Notes under the pieces: generated by a model
Told to the model about the DNA's origin: nothing
The model's input: only the letters and a program-made list of their open reading frames with translations
Database searches by the model: none
Shown: positions 14,221-21,479 of the stretch, piece after piece
How positions within the stretch are numbered: the first letter of the stretch is position 1
Layout of the letters: the number at the start of each line of letters is the position of its first letter
Translations under genes and position numbers: made by a program
From: Methylotenera_A sp031429035
GTDB lineage: Bacteria > Pseudomonadota > Gammaproteobacteria > Burkholderiales > Methylophilaceae
DNA: 21,479 nucleotides
Direction of reading: 5' to 3'
Assembly: GCA_031429035.1 (NCBI GenBank)
Contig: JANOYU010000138.1
Span: 1 to 21,479, forward strand

Positions 14221-15317
14221 AAGTCGCCACTGGCCTTGCTATCGGCAAATCTGCAAGTGCAGATTTAGCTGCCATGGCGGTAGAATCAGCTATGCTGAAA
14301 GCCAATATCCATGCGCCTTCCAGCGTATTGCTATTTTTAACATCCGAGTTCGCGGCCGACCCACAATCTGCCATAAAAGCCGCCGCCAAAGCGGCCAGTT
14401 GCACGCAAGTTATTGGCTGCTCGGCCACTGGTATTTTTACCGAAGAAGATTGGGTGATAGACAGCCCCGCTGCTGCTGCCATGGTGTTTTCTGACATAAA
14501 TTTTGGCCATGCAATTGGCAATAATAACGATTTATTACTCACTTTAACCGCGCCCAATGCCATCAATACCACTTGGTTGAATGCTAACGAAAGCCCTAGA
14601 TTCGGCGGCGTTTCTGGCGATGCGCTTGGGCAAGGCCAGTTTTCGGTGTGGCAAAATGGCAAGGGCAACACGCAGGGTTATTGCGAAGTGACCTTAGAAA
14701 ATATGCTGGCTGCCGTTGGCGCTTCGCACGGTTTGCAGCTTATTTCATCGCCTCGGCGCATCACTAAAAGCAAGGGCACCGATTTGGTTTCGCTGGCCAA
14801 TTTACCAGCGCTTAACACTTTATTTTCTGCCTGCAAGAAACAAGATATCGCCATTAACCATGACGATATTCCGTATCACCAATTGATGGCGGTATATGCC
14901 AATAAAGCCAGCGCAATTGAGCGCGGCGACTGCAATTTGGCCTCGCTGATTATTGTCAATCAAGACGCTGAATCTATTACGCTAACCAAATCGCTAAAAG
15001 AAGGCGATTGGCTAAGTTGGGCAATACGCGATATTGATGCGGCGCAAATTGACATTGTGAAAACGGCGAGTGTGCTTAGACGCCAGCTAGAAACTGAACC
15101 ACAATTTGGTTTGTTATTTTCTTGCCTAGGACGTGGGCCGTATTTTTATAACGGGCAAGACCAAGATTTAGCCTTAATTAAAACTTTGTTTCCCGATTTA
15201 CCGCTGATCGGTTTTTATGGCAATGGTGAAATAGCGCCGATTGCTGGTGTCAACGAGTTGCTGCAATATTCTGCTGTATTAGCATTGTTTGCTAAAAGTA
15301 ATGTACTTAAGTTATGA
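14217..15317 (+). CDS. FIST domain sensory protein
   Basis: The 366-residue protein has a FIST N domain (about 30-200; SSVLLFLTSEFA, CTQVIGCSATGIFTEEDW, RFGGVSGD) and a FIST C domain (about 210-345; LASLIIVNQD, GLLFSCLGRGPYFYNGQDQDL, PLIGFYGNGEIAPI). FIST modules are proposed to sense small ligands, possibly amino acids, and are usually joined or adjacent to signalling modules. Here no output domain is fused, so it is a stand-alone sensor or accessory protein. GFYGNGEIAPI near the C-terminus is the family's most conserved stretch. The gene overlaps nth by 4 bp and precedes a DUF1841 gene by 6 bp. Confidence 0.9.
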   Translation: MKVATGLAIGKSASADLAAMAVESAMLKANIHAPSSVLLFLTSEFAADPQSAIKAAAKAASCTQVIGCSATGIFTEEDWVIDSPAAAAMVFSDINFGHAIGNNNDLLLTLTAPNAINTTWLNANESPRFGGVSGDALGQGQFSVWQNGKGNTQGYCEVTLENMLAAVGASHGLQLISSPRRITKSKGTDLVSLANLPALNTLFSACKKQDIAINHDDIPYHQLMAVYANKASAIERGDCNLASLIIVNQDAESITLTKSLKEGDWLSWAIRDIDAAQIDIVKTASVLRRQLETEPQFGLLFSCLGRGPYFYNGQDQDLALIKTLFPDLPLIGFYGNGEIAPIAGVNELLQYSAVLALFAKSNVLKL

Positions 15318-15323
15318 CTATTT

Positions 15324-15767
15324 ATGAGCTTATTTAATCCTAGCCGCGATGAAGTACGCGCGTTCTTTTTTGACGCGTGGGCAAAATTTAAGGCGCAGCA
15401 AATACTTACCGATTTAGAAAAAATTGGCTTGGGCGTGATGCACATGCACCCTGAATATCATGCAATTTTAGACAAACCTGAGCAATTTAAACATCAAGAA
15501 TACTTTCCTGAATTTGGCGAAACTAACCCTTTTTTACACATGAGTTTACATCTTTCTATACTCGAGCAAATAAGCATAAACCAGCCAATTGGCATTGCAA
15601 CTATTTATGCGCAATTGCAAACTAAATATCAAGAAGACCACGCTGCACAACACGCTATTTTAGAATGTTTGGCCGAATCTATTTGGCAGGCGCAACGCAA
15701 TAAGACCGCACTAGATAGCGACAATTATGTACAATTGCTGCAACAGAAACTAAATAACGCGAATTAA
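15324..15767 (+). CDS. DUF1841 family protein
   Basis: A 147-residue soluble protein of the DUF1841 family, a conserved beta/gammaproteobacterial group with no established function. Typical features are the N-terminal FNPSRDEVRAFFFDAWAKF, GVMHMHPEYHAILD, and the His-rich NPFLHMSLHLSILEQISI, followed by a helical region with HAAQHAILECLAESIWQAQR. The several histidines in helical spacing (H41, H43, H47, H74, H78) could suggest metal binding, but this is inference. It starts 6 bp after the FIST gene. Its TAA overlaps the ATG of the sigma-factor gene (TAATG). Confidence 0.87.
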   Translation: MSLFNPSRDEVRAFFFDAWAKFKAQQILTDLEKIGLGVMHMHPEYHAILDKPEQFKHQEYFPEFGETNPFLHMSLHLSILEQISINQPIGIATIYAQLQTKYQEDHAAQHAILECLAESIWQAQRNKTALDSDNYVQLLQQKLNNAN

Positions 15768-16321
15768 TGACCACCGCAAACTTACACAATTGGCTAAACG
15801 AGCATAGCGATTATTTGTATCGCTTTGCCTTAGCGCGACTGCGCGATCCGCATTTGGCTGAAGATGTGGTGCAAGAAACTTTTTTAGCAGCCATAAAAAG
15901 CCCCAGCTTTGCCGAGCAATCTGCGCCACGTACTTGGCTAACAGGTATTTTAAAGCATAAAATTATTGATGTGATGCGCAAAAACGTACGTGAAATTGCA
16001 GCCAGTGATTTGCTAGATGACGAAGATGCCAATGTGGATGATTTTTTTGACGACGCTGGGCATTGGGCGGACAAGCCGCTTAAGTGGGATATGCCAGAAA
16101 ACGCGCTAGAGCAAAAACAGTTTTTAGGCGTGTTGCAAACCTGTATGGATAAATTACCAGCTAAATCGGCACAAATATTTATGTTGCGCGATGTGCAAGA
16201 AACCGATAACGAAGAAATTTGTAAGGAACTGAATATCAGCCCGACCAATGCTTGGGTGATGCTTTATAGAGCGCGCTTGGGATTAAGAAAGTGTTTAGAA
16301 ATCAATTGGCTAGGCCATTAA
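15767..16321 (+). CDS. ECF-type RNA polymerase sigma factor
   Basis: The 184-residue protein has sigma-70 region 2 (DYLYRFALARLRDPHLAEDVVQETFLAA, about 14-41; RTWLTGILKHKIIDVMRK, about 55-72). Region 4 follows (LPAKSAQIFMLRDVQETDNEEICKELNIS and the recognition helix PTNAWVMLYRARLGLRKCL, about 125-179). An acidic linker (LLDDEDANVDDFFDD) joins them. It has no region 3, as expected for an ECF factor. The anti-sigma gene follows 23 bp later and the RiPP genes after that, so it probably drives expression of this peptide locus under metal or redox stress. Its own start overlaps the DUF1841 stop by one base, so it can also be made from upstream transcripts. Confidence 0.92.
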   Translation: MTTANLHNWLNEHSDYLYRFALARLRDPHLAEDVVQETFLAAIKSPSFAEQSAPRTWLTGILKHKIIDVMRKNVREIAASDLLDDEDANVDDFFDDAGHWADKPLKWDMPENALEQKQFLGVLQTCMDKLPAKSAQIFMLRDVQETDNEEICKELNISPTNAWVMLYRARLGLRKCLEINWLGH

Positions 16322-16344
16322 AATTAGGATAGAGAAAGTTTAAA

Positions 16345-16602
16345 ATGTTGAGCTGTAAAAATGCAAGCCAAATCATTTCACAATCGCTAGATCGTCCATT
16401 AACGATACGGGAACGTTTTGCCTTGCAACTACATCTACTTATTTGCAAATATTGCAAACGCTTTAGTCAACAACTGCAAACTTTACGCGTTAACCTAAAA
16501 TTAACCGCCAGCGCCATTGAAAACGATGACACCATCATAATGCCAGCTAGTGCTAAACAACGCATCACGGACTTGATTGCCGCAAATTCTGCGCAATCGT
16601 AA
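16345..16602 (+). CDS. Zinc-finger (zf-HC2) anti-sigma factor
   Basis: The 85-residue protein matches the small soluble zf-HC2/ZAS anti-sigma type: C4, then H30-x3-C34-x2-C37 (LHLLICKYC). This Cys/His set binds zinc in the family and releases the sigma factor on oxidation or metal challenge. The rest is helical, with no membrane helix. A good AGGATAGAGAAAG leader precedes the ATG. It lies directly after its presumed partner sigma gene and 27 bp before the precursor-peptide gene. Confidence 0.88.
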   Translation: MLSCKNASQIISQSLDRPLTIRERFALQLHLLICKYCKRFSQQLQTLRVNLKLTASAIENDDTIIMPASAKQRITDLIAANSAQS

Positions 16603-16629
16603 ACTTTTTAAATATACAAGGAATTACAC

Positions 16630-16968
16630 ATGACTATCTCGACAAAAGCAGTGGCATTAGCGGTTTCAGGCGCATTCGTATTATCAATTGGCGCGGCAAG
16701 CATTAACGCGGCAGAAAACCCATTTGCCATTAAATCTATGGCAAAAGGCTACCAAGTGGCTGACCATCACGAAGGTGACAAAATGAAAGATGGCAAATGC
16801 GGCGAAGGTAAATGCGGTGCCGAAATGAAAAAATCGGGTGCAAAAGAAATGAAAGATGGCAAATGTGGCGAAGGCAAATGCGGTGCTGATATGAAAAAAG
16901 ACGCGGCTAAAGGTAAAGAAGGCAGCTGTGGCGCGGAAAAAGGCAAAGAAGGTTCTTGCGCACACTAA
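16630..16968 (+). CDS. hvfA: HvfA/GigA-like RiPP precursor with EGKCG repeats
   Basis: The 112-residue precursor starts with a Sec signal peptide (VALAVSGAFVLSIGAASINA, cleavage about A27/A28). The conserved leader segment NPFAIKSMAKGYQVA (30-44) follows, then a low-complexity core with six cysteines: C57, C62, C79, C84, C100, C110. These occur in DGKCG, EGKCG and EGSC motifs. In the HvfA family, cysteines of EGKCG motifs are converted by the MNIO enzyme to oxazolone/thioamide groups that bind Cu(I), so this peptide is probably a periplasmic copper-binding metallophore or buffer. A strong AAGGA site lies 8 nt before the ATG. hvfB starts 12 bp after the stop. Which cysteines are modified here cannot be read from DNA. 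Confidence 0.9.
   Translation: MTISTKAVALAVSGAFVLSIGAASINAAENPFAIKSMAKGYQVADHHEGDKMKDGKCGEGKCGAEMKKSGAKEMKDGKCGEGKCGADMKKDAAKGKEGSCGAEKGKEGSCAH
16783..16914 (+). repeat. Two 66-bp tandem units in hvfA
   Basis: Units 16783-16848 and 16849-16914 both begin atgaaagatggc and encode 22 residues starting MKDGKCGEGKCGA. They differ mostly at third positions and at the ends, which fits an older in-frame duplication that doubled the number of core motifs. Confidence 0.9.
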
Positions 16969-16980
16969 GTTAGTTTCATT

Positions 16981-17904
16981 ATGTCAACACTCGCTGACAT
17001 TCGAGGCGTGGGTTTGGGGTTAAAGCGCGAGCTGATTCCCCAAATCCAAAGTCTTTTTAATAACTCCTCCATCTCCAACATTAATTTTGTCGAAATTGCC
17101 CCAGAAAACTGGCTAGGCGCAGGTGGCAAACATACGCAAGACCTAGCCTGGTTTGTTGAGCGTTATCCGATTGTTTGCCACGGTTTATGTTTATCCCTTG
17201 GTGGGCCTGATGCGCTAAATGTGGCGTTTTTAAAGCAAGTAAAACAATTTTTAAGCACCAATAAAATACCTCTTTATACCGAGCATTTAAGTTATTGCTC
17301 TGACAATTACCATGGTAAAACGGGTTATTTATACGATTTATTGCCGATTCCATTTACCGAGGAAGCTGTGAAATATGTGGCAGCGCGTATCCGTCAAACG
17401 CAAGATATTATAGGGCAAAAAATTGCGATAGAAAACGCCTCTTTTTACGCCGCTGCGCCAATTTCTAGCCTATCTGAGATTGATTTTTTAAACGCAGTTT
17501 TAGTAGAAGCCGATTGTTGGCTACACTTAGATATTAATAATATTTATGTGAACAGCGTGAATTTTAGCTTTGACCCTTATGCGTTTTTGCGCCAAATTCC
17601 AAAAGATAGAATCGTTTACGGCCATGTCGCTGGCCATTATCAGCAAACGCCAGACTTGTTAATCGATACGCATGGCGCCGATGTGATAGACCCCGTGTGG
17701 CAATTGTTAAACGAAGCGTATAAGTTATTTGGCACTTTTCCAACGCTGCTAGAACGCGATAGCAATATTCCGCCGCTGCCAAAACTCATGCGCGAAGTGA
17801 ACAAAATTGCGCAAATTCAAGCTAACAATACACATCAAAACCATAAGAGCCAAAAAAACAGACCTGCAAGCCGCATAGATACTGCCTTCCAGAGCATCGC
17901 TTAA
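16981..17904 (+). CDS. hvfB: HvfB/BufB-like MNIO (DUF692) RiPP maturase
   Basis: The 307-residue protein is a TIM-barrel multinuclear non-heme iron oxidative (MNIO) enzyme. Metal-ligand motifs are intact: H67 (VCHGLCLSLGGP), H102 (YTEHLSY), E151 (AIENAS), D184 and N187 (LDINNIYVN), H215 (YGHVAGH), D229 and H231 (DTHG), E258 (LLERDSNIP). The family uses O2 to rearrange cysteines of a precursor peptide; next to an EGKCG precursor the expected reaction is oxazolone/thioamide formation in the cytoplasm before export. The C-terminal tail after about residue 278 is low-complexity. Its last codons (RPASRIDTAFQSI) are made of a dispersed repeat copy. hvfC starts 1 bp after the stop. Confidence 0.95.
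   Translation: MSTLADIRGVGLGLKRELIPQIQSLFNNSSISNINFVEIAPENWLGAGGKHTQDLAWFVERYPIVCHGLCLSLGGPDALNVAFLKQVKQFLSTNKIPLYTEHLSYCSDNYHGKTGYLYDLLPIPFTEEAVKYVAARIRQTQDIIGQKIAIENASFYAAAPISSLSEIDFLNAVLVEADCWLHLDINNIYVNSVNFSFDPYAFLRQIPKDRIVYGHVAGHYQQTPDLLIDTHGADVIDPVWQLLNEAYKLFGTFPTLLERDSNIPPLPKLMREVNKIAQIQANNTHQNHKSQKNRPASRIDTAFQSIA
17863..17898 (+). repeat. 36-bp dispersed repeat copy at the 3' end of hvfB
   Basis: Starts CCTGCAAGCCGC and ends CAGAGCATC, with 15 bases between. The reverse complement of 18668-18703 has the same two ends with the same spacing (28 of 36 identical by eye). The two copies are in inverted orientation on either side of hvfC. Confidence 0.8.
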
Positions 17905-17905
17905 A

Positions 17906-18652
17906 ATGCTTGCTTTTCAACGTTATCAGCAACAATTTACTGCGCATATTCGTAACCCAACATCACACAAAAAACCTGCAGGCGTTAACGCTACGCGCAT
18001 GGCGACTTATACCAACGCTGTGTTTAATAATATTTTCGAATCTGTTTCGGTGTGCTTTCCAGTGTGTCAAAAAGTCATAGGCAAGCGCGCTTGGAAGCAG
18101 TTAGTTCGTGGGTTCGTTAAAAGTTACCCTGCACAAAGCCCCATTTTTAGAGAAATTCCGCAGCAATTTTTGCAGTTTTTAAATACGCAAACTACGCAAC
18201 TTGCTTTTTTGGCGCTGCCCAAATTTTTAAATCAGTTGGCGCATTATGAATGGGTGGAGTTAGCAGTCAGCTCAATGGAAGCCACGCAAGTCAATTTAAG
18301 CGAACACACCGATTTATTGCATGAAAAACCTGTGCTGACGCTCGCCCATATGTTGCTAGAATACGATTTTGCAGTGCATAAAATATCTAAAACTAAGCAG
18401 CCAAAAGCACCTGAAAAAACCTATTTTTTGGTATTTAGAAACGCAGAATTCACCGTGAAATTTATTGAGCTGAACCCGATGACGTTTCGGTTACTAGCGC
18501 TAATAAAAGAAAAAAACATGACAGGCGAGCAAGCATTAATCAATATTGCACTGGCAATGCAGCACCCTAACCCAGAGGCGATTATTAATTTTGGTGCAGA
18601 AATTTTGGCCGATTTAGCCAAACAACAAGCTGTTGTGGGCAGCACAAAATGA
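17906..18652 (+). CDS. hvfC: HvfC/BufC-like RiPP maturation partner (DUF2063)
   Basis: The 248-residue protein has the DUF2063 N-terminal domain (FQRYQQQFTAHIR, then ATRMATYTNAVFNNIFESVSVCFPVCQKVIG, about 5-60). HYEWVELAV (about 113-121) follows, along with a variable C-terminal winged-helix-like domain. In HvfBC/BufBC pairs this protein binds the MNIO enzyme and presents the precursor leader, and no catalytic residues are expected. The gene starts 1 bp after hvfB. It is the last plus-strand gene: only 89 bp of repeat-bearing sequence separates it from the convergent DUF1289 gene. A DoxX-type membrane gene (HvfX), common in such loci, is not found next to it. Confidence 0.93.
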   Translation: MLAFQRYQQQFTAHIRNPTSHKKPAGVNATRMATYTNAVFNNIFESVSVCFPVCQKVIGKRAWKQLVRGFVKSYPAQSPIFREIPQQFLQFLNTQTTQLAFLALPKFLNQLAHYEWVELAVSSMEATQVNLSEHTDLLHEKPVLTLAHMLLEYDFAVHKISKTKQPKAPEKTYFLVFRNAEFTVKFIELNPMTFRLLALIKEKNMTGEQALINIALAMQHPNPEAIINFGAEILADLAKQQAVVGSTK

Positions 18653-18667
18653 ATACGAGCTGAAATA

Positions 18668-18703
18668 GATGCTCTGCGAGCCAATAGCAGAGCGGCTTGC
18701 AGG
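18668..18703. repeat. 36-bp dispersed palindromic repeat copy in the hvfC/DUF1289 gap
   Basis: Contains two alternative hairpins: GCTCTGC (18671-18677) with GCAGAGC (18687-18693), and TGCGAGCC (18675-18682) with GGCTTGCA (18694-18701, one G-T pair). No T tract follows, so a terminator role for the convergent genes is only possible. The reverse complement matches 17863-17898, and the plus strand from 18675 matches the rnfC copy at 10568 onwards. Confidence 0.8.
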
Positions 18704-18741
18704 CGTGCTAAATAATTAAACTAAAAATAGCAGAAATATAC

Positions 18742-18924
18742 TTAGTTAAACTGTGCGACTTCACGCGCGCTGGCTAAATCTACCACCGCTTGTTTTTGCG
18801 TATTGTCTAAATCCCACCAGCCTTGTATTTCATCCATGTTGCGATAACAGCCTAGGCATAAACCTGTGCTGTCATCCATGCTACATACGCCAATACATGG
18901 CGATTGAACTTCTTTTTCTGCCAT
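18742..18924 (-). CDS. DUF1289 family cysteine-rich protein
   Basis: A 60-residue protein with the family signature SPCIGVCSMDDSTGLCLGCYRNMDEI (shown in parts: C10, C14, C23, C26). The four conserved cysteines suggest zinc or iron-sulfur binding, but no function is established. A C-terminal helix with a conserved WW pair follows. It lies 7 bp after secA on the same strand, so it is probably co-transcribed with it, and it converges on hvfC. Confidence 0.9.
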   Translation of the reverse strand: MAEKEVQSPCIGVCSMDDSTGLCLGCYRNMDEIQGWWDLDNTQKQAVVDLASAREVAQFN

Positions 18925-18931
18925 AAATTTA

Positions 18932-21479
18932 TTAGCTTAAACTACCGTGGCATTGTTTGTATTTTTTGCCGCTGCCGCATGGGCATGGGTCGTTACGACC
19001 CACTTTTACGCCGTCGCGCATAATGGTGTTACCGCCCGCCATTTGTGCTTGCTCTTCGGCACTAAATTCACCGGGCGCATTTGCCAGGGCTTCATCAAAG
19101 TCTGCATGCTGATATTGTACGTTGGCCACGTTCGATACTGTCTCCACTGGCTCTAACTCTTCTTGTTGGCGCACTTGCACTAGCATGGTGATTTTTGTCA
19201 CTTCTGATTTTACCGTGTTGAGCAAACCTTCAAACAGCTGAAATGCCTCGCGCTTATACTCTTGCTTCGGGTTTTTTTGCGCGTATGAGCGCAAATGTAT
19301 GCCTTGGCGCAAATGATCTAGCGCAGCCAAATGCTCACGCCAATGCAAATCTATACTTTGCAACATGACAGAGCGTTCAAACTGACGCATGGTGTCAGCA
19401 CTGGCCAGCGCTTCTTTGGCTTTGTATGCACTATCTGCCGCCGCAAAAACATGTTCGCGCAACGTTTCTTCATGCAAGTCTGGGTTATCTTCTAACATTT
19501 TTTGCAGTGGCAAATCTAAGCCCGCTTCTTCGTTTAGCTCTTTTTCTAGCGCTGCAATATCCCATTGCTCTTCTACGCTACCTGGCGGCACATGCGTTGC
19601 AATCATGCTACTTAATGAATCGCCGCGCATGGCAGTAATGGTGTCGCCAATATCGGTGGCTTCTAGTAGCTCATTACGTTGCTCGTATATGACCTTTCTT
19701 TGGTCGTTAGAAACATCATCAAACTCTAACAATTGCTTACGAATATCAAAGTTACGGCCTTCTACTTTGCGTTGCGCGTTTTCAATAGCCCGCGAAACCA
19801 TGGCATGTTCAATCGCCTCGCCTTCTGGCATTTTTAGGCGTTCCATAATTGCAGAGACGCGATCGCCCGAGAATATACGCAGCAATTGATCATCTAAACC
19901 TAAGTAAAAACGGCTAGAACCTGGGTCACCTTGGCGACCAGAACGTCCACGCAATTGATTATCAACACGGCGAGATTCATGGCGCTCGGTACCAATAATA
20001 TGCAAACCGCCCGCAGCTAGTACCGCATCGTGGCGTTGTTGCCAATCAGCTTTTATTTGTACTGCTTTAGCTTCTTTTTCTGCATCAGTTAAATTAGCAT
20101 CGCTGTGAGCCGCATTCATACTAGCTTCTACGTTACCACCTAACACAATATCAGTGCCACGGCCTGCCATATTGGTGGCAATGGTAATGGCACTTGGTTG
20201 GCCTGCCTCAGCAATAATGTGCGCTTCGCGCTCGTGCTGTTTGGCGTTTAGCACTTCATGCTTTAAGTTTGCTTTGCTTAAAAAACTTGAAATAATTTCA
20301 GAGTTTTCAATTGAAGTCGTACCCACCAACACTGGCTGGCCAATGGCTTGGCATTGCTTAATATCTTCTATCACCGCATTATATTTCTCGGCCGAGGTGC
20401 GATACACTTTATCCATGGCATCTTTACGAATTTTATTGCGATGGGTTGGAATCACCACCGTTTCTAGGCCGTAAATTTGGTTAAATTCATAAGCTTCGGT
20501 ATCCGCCGTACCGGTCATGCCGCTAAGCGTTTCATACATACGGAAGTAGTTTTGAAAAGTGATTGAGGCCAGCGTTTGGTTCTCTTTTTGAATTTCCACG
20601 CCTTCTTTGGCCTCTACCGCTTGGTGCAGCCCATCAGACCAGCGACGACCTGGCATTTTACGGCCAGAGAATTCATCAACAATCACAATATCGCAATTAT
20701 CGACCACAAAATGTTGATCTAATTTGAACAGATTTTGTGCGCGCAGCGAAGCATACAAATGATGCACTAACGTAATATTAGCCGGGTCGTACAAGCTAGA
20801 ACCTACTGGCAATAAGCCTGAGCTGGTTAAAATTTCTTCCGCACGCTCGTGACCAGCCTCACTCATGGTTACCGTTTGCGCTTTTTCATCTACCCAAAAA
20901 TCGCCATCGCCAGTTTCTTCTTTTTGCATAGTTAGCTGTAATGCTACTGCGTTAATTTGCGTATATAAATCAATGCTATGCTCGGCTTGACCAGAAATAA
21001 TCAGTGGCGTACGCGCCTCATCAATTAAAATTGAATCAACTTCATCGACCAATGCAAAAGTCAATTTGCGTTGCACACGCTCTTCGGCAGTAAACACCAT
21101 ATTGTCACGCAGGTAATCAAAACCAAATTCGTTATTGGTGCCGTAAGTAATATCCGCTGCGTAGGCCAACTGTTTGGCGTCATGCTGCATTTGCGATAAA
21201 TTAATACCAACACTTAAACCTAAAAAGTTGTATAACTTTCCCATCCATTCAGCATCGCGCTTGGCTAAATAGTCATTCACCGTGACTAAATGCGCGCCTT
21301 TACCAGAAATGGCGTTTAGGTAAAGCGGCAAGGTGGCGACCAAAGTTTTACCTTCGCCAGTGCCCATTTCGGCAATTTTGCCGCCGTTAATCACCATGCC
21401 ACCAATCAGTTGCACATCAAAATGGCGCATGCCAAGCGCGCGCACGCTGCCTTCACGCACCACGGCAAAGGCTTCTGGC
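18932..21479 (-). CDS. secA: Protein translocase ATPase SecA, partial (N-terminal ~64 residues beyond right edge)
   Basis: SecA is the motor ATPase that pushes preproteins through SecYEG. The frame is open to the window edge, giving about 848 residues of an expected ~912. Visible are the Walker A motif MGTGEGKT, the Walker B/DEAD-like LVDEVDSILIDEARTPLIISG, TYGTNNEFGFDYLRDN, the second nucleotide-binding fold segments VGTTSIENSE, ITIATNMAGRGTDI and NQLRGRSGRQGDPGSSRFYLGLDDQLLRIF, the helical scaffold, and the C-terminal zinc-binding CPCGSGKKYKQCHG that contacts SecB. No frameshift is seen. The true start lies outside the window; the GTG at 21463 is internal. Confidence 0.98.
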   Translation of the reverse strand, partial: PEAFAVVREGSVRALGMRHFDVQLIGGMVINGGKIAEMGTGEGKTLVATLPLYLNAISGKGAHLVTVNDYLAKRDAEWMGKLYNFLGLSVGINLSQMQHDAKQLAYAADITYGTNNEFGFDYLRDNMVFTAEERVQRKLTFALVDEVDSILIDEARTPLIISGQAEHSIDLYTQINAVALQLTMQKEETGDGDFWVDEKAQTVTMSEAGHERAEEILTSSGLLPVGSSLYDPANITLVHHLYASLRAQNLFKLDQHFVVDNCDIVIVDEFSGRKMPGRRWSDGLHQAVEAKEGVEIQKENQTLASITFQNYFRMYETLSGMTGTADTEAYEFNQIYGLETVVIPTHRNKIRKDAMDKVYRTSAEKYNAVIEDIKQCQAIGQPVLVGTTSIENSEIISSFLSKANLKHEVLNAKQHEREAHIIAEAGQPSAITIATNMAGRGTDIVLGGNVEASMNAAHSDANLTDAEKEAKAVQIKADWQQRHDAVLAAGGLHIIGTERHESRRVDNQLRGRSGRQGDPGSSRFYLGLDDQLLRIFSGDRVSAIMERLKMPEGEAIEHAMVSRAIENAQRKVEGRNFDIRKQLLEFDDVSNDQRKVIYEQRNELLEATDIGDTITAMRGDSLSSMIATHVPPGSVEEQWDIAALEKELNEEAGLDLPLQKMLEDNPDLHEETLREHVFAAADSAYKAKEALASADTMRQFERSVMLQSIDLHWREHLAALDHLRQGIHLRSYAQKNPKQEYKREAFQLFEGLLNTVKSEVTKITMLVQVRQQEELEPVETVSNVANVQYQHADFDEALANAPGEFSAEEQAQMAGGNTIMRDGVKVGRNDPCPCGSGKKYKQCHGSLS

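Noticed and set aside
14606..14640. TCTGGCGATGCGCTTG in the FIST gene as another copy of the small repeat
   Set aside because: The match is short and encodes the conserved GGVSGD segment of the FIST N domain, so it is native coding sequence.

Overview
The window looks like a chromosomal segment of a moderately low-GC betaproteobacterium, most plausibly a Methylophilaceae-type methylotroph (Methylotenera/Methylophilus-like). This assignment is inference from gene order (dapA-bamC-MBL hydrolase, rnfABCDGE-nth, DUF1289 next to secA), protein character and base composition; no rRNA or other marker is present to confirm it. Almost all genes are intact and tightly packed, and no tRNA, rRNA, CRISPR array, prophage or transposase is visible.

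Layout. (1) 1-1309, minus: 5' part of a molybdopterin/[4Fe-4S] oxidoreductase running off the left edge. (2) 1453-3945, plus: the ribosomal oxygenase roxA (uL16 arginine hydroxylase), a DUF7931-like protein, and a short orphan secretin-like exported protein. (3) 4137-4358: a 52-residue Ala/Pro/Glu-rich lipoprotein with a strong terminator, convergent with (4) 4400-7433, minus: dapA, bamC and a YycJ/WalJ-type metallo-beta-lactamase-fold hydrolase whose start region is multiplied into a 26-bp tandem repeat carrying three 7-residue micro-ORFs. (5) 7721-13542, plus: a complete rnfABCDGE operon for the membrane NADH:ferredoxin oxidoreductase, followed by nth (endonuclease III). (6) 14217-15767: a FIST sensory protein and a DUF1841 protein. 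(7) 15767-18652: an ECF sigma factor, a zf-HC2 anti-sigma factor and an HvfABC-type RiPP system (EGKCG-repeat precursor, MNIO/DUF692 maturase, DUF2063 partner), expected to make a copper-binding modified peptide. (8) 18742-21479, minus: DUF1289 protein and secA, truncated at its 5' end by the right edge.

From rnfA to hvfC (7721-18652) thirteen genes lie on the same strand with mostly 0-30 bp gaps. The only longer gaps are inside the rnf operon, and each of those holds palindromic repeat DNA: two related ~120-bp elements after rnfA and rnfD, and an 8-bp-stem hairpin plus a dRS3-like 20-mer between rnfC and rnfD. A second, smaller palindromic repeat family (arms CCTGCAAGCC / GGCTTGCAGG) sits inside the coding ends of rnfC and hvfB, in the gap after hvfC, and in diverged form probably at the end of roxA. 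These repeats, the micro-ORF chain before the MBL gene, and the compact RiPP locus without a DoxX/HvfX gene are the features most worth a second look.
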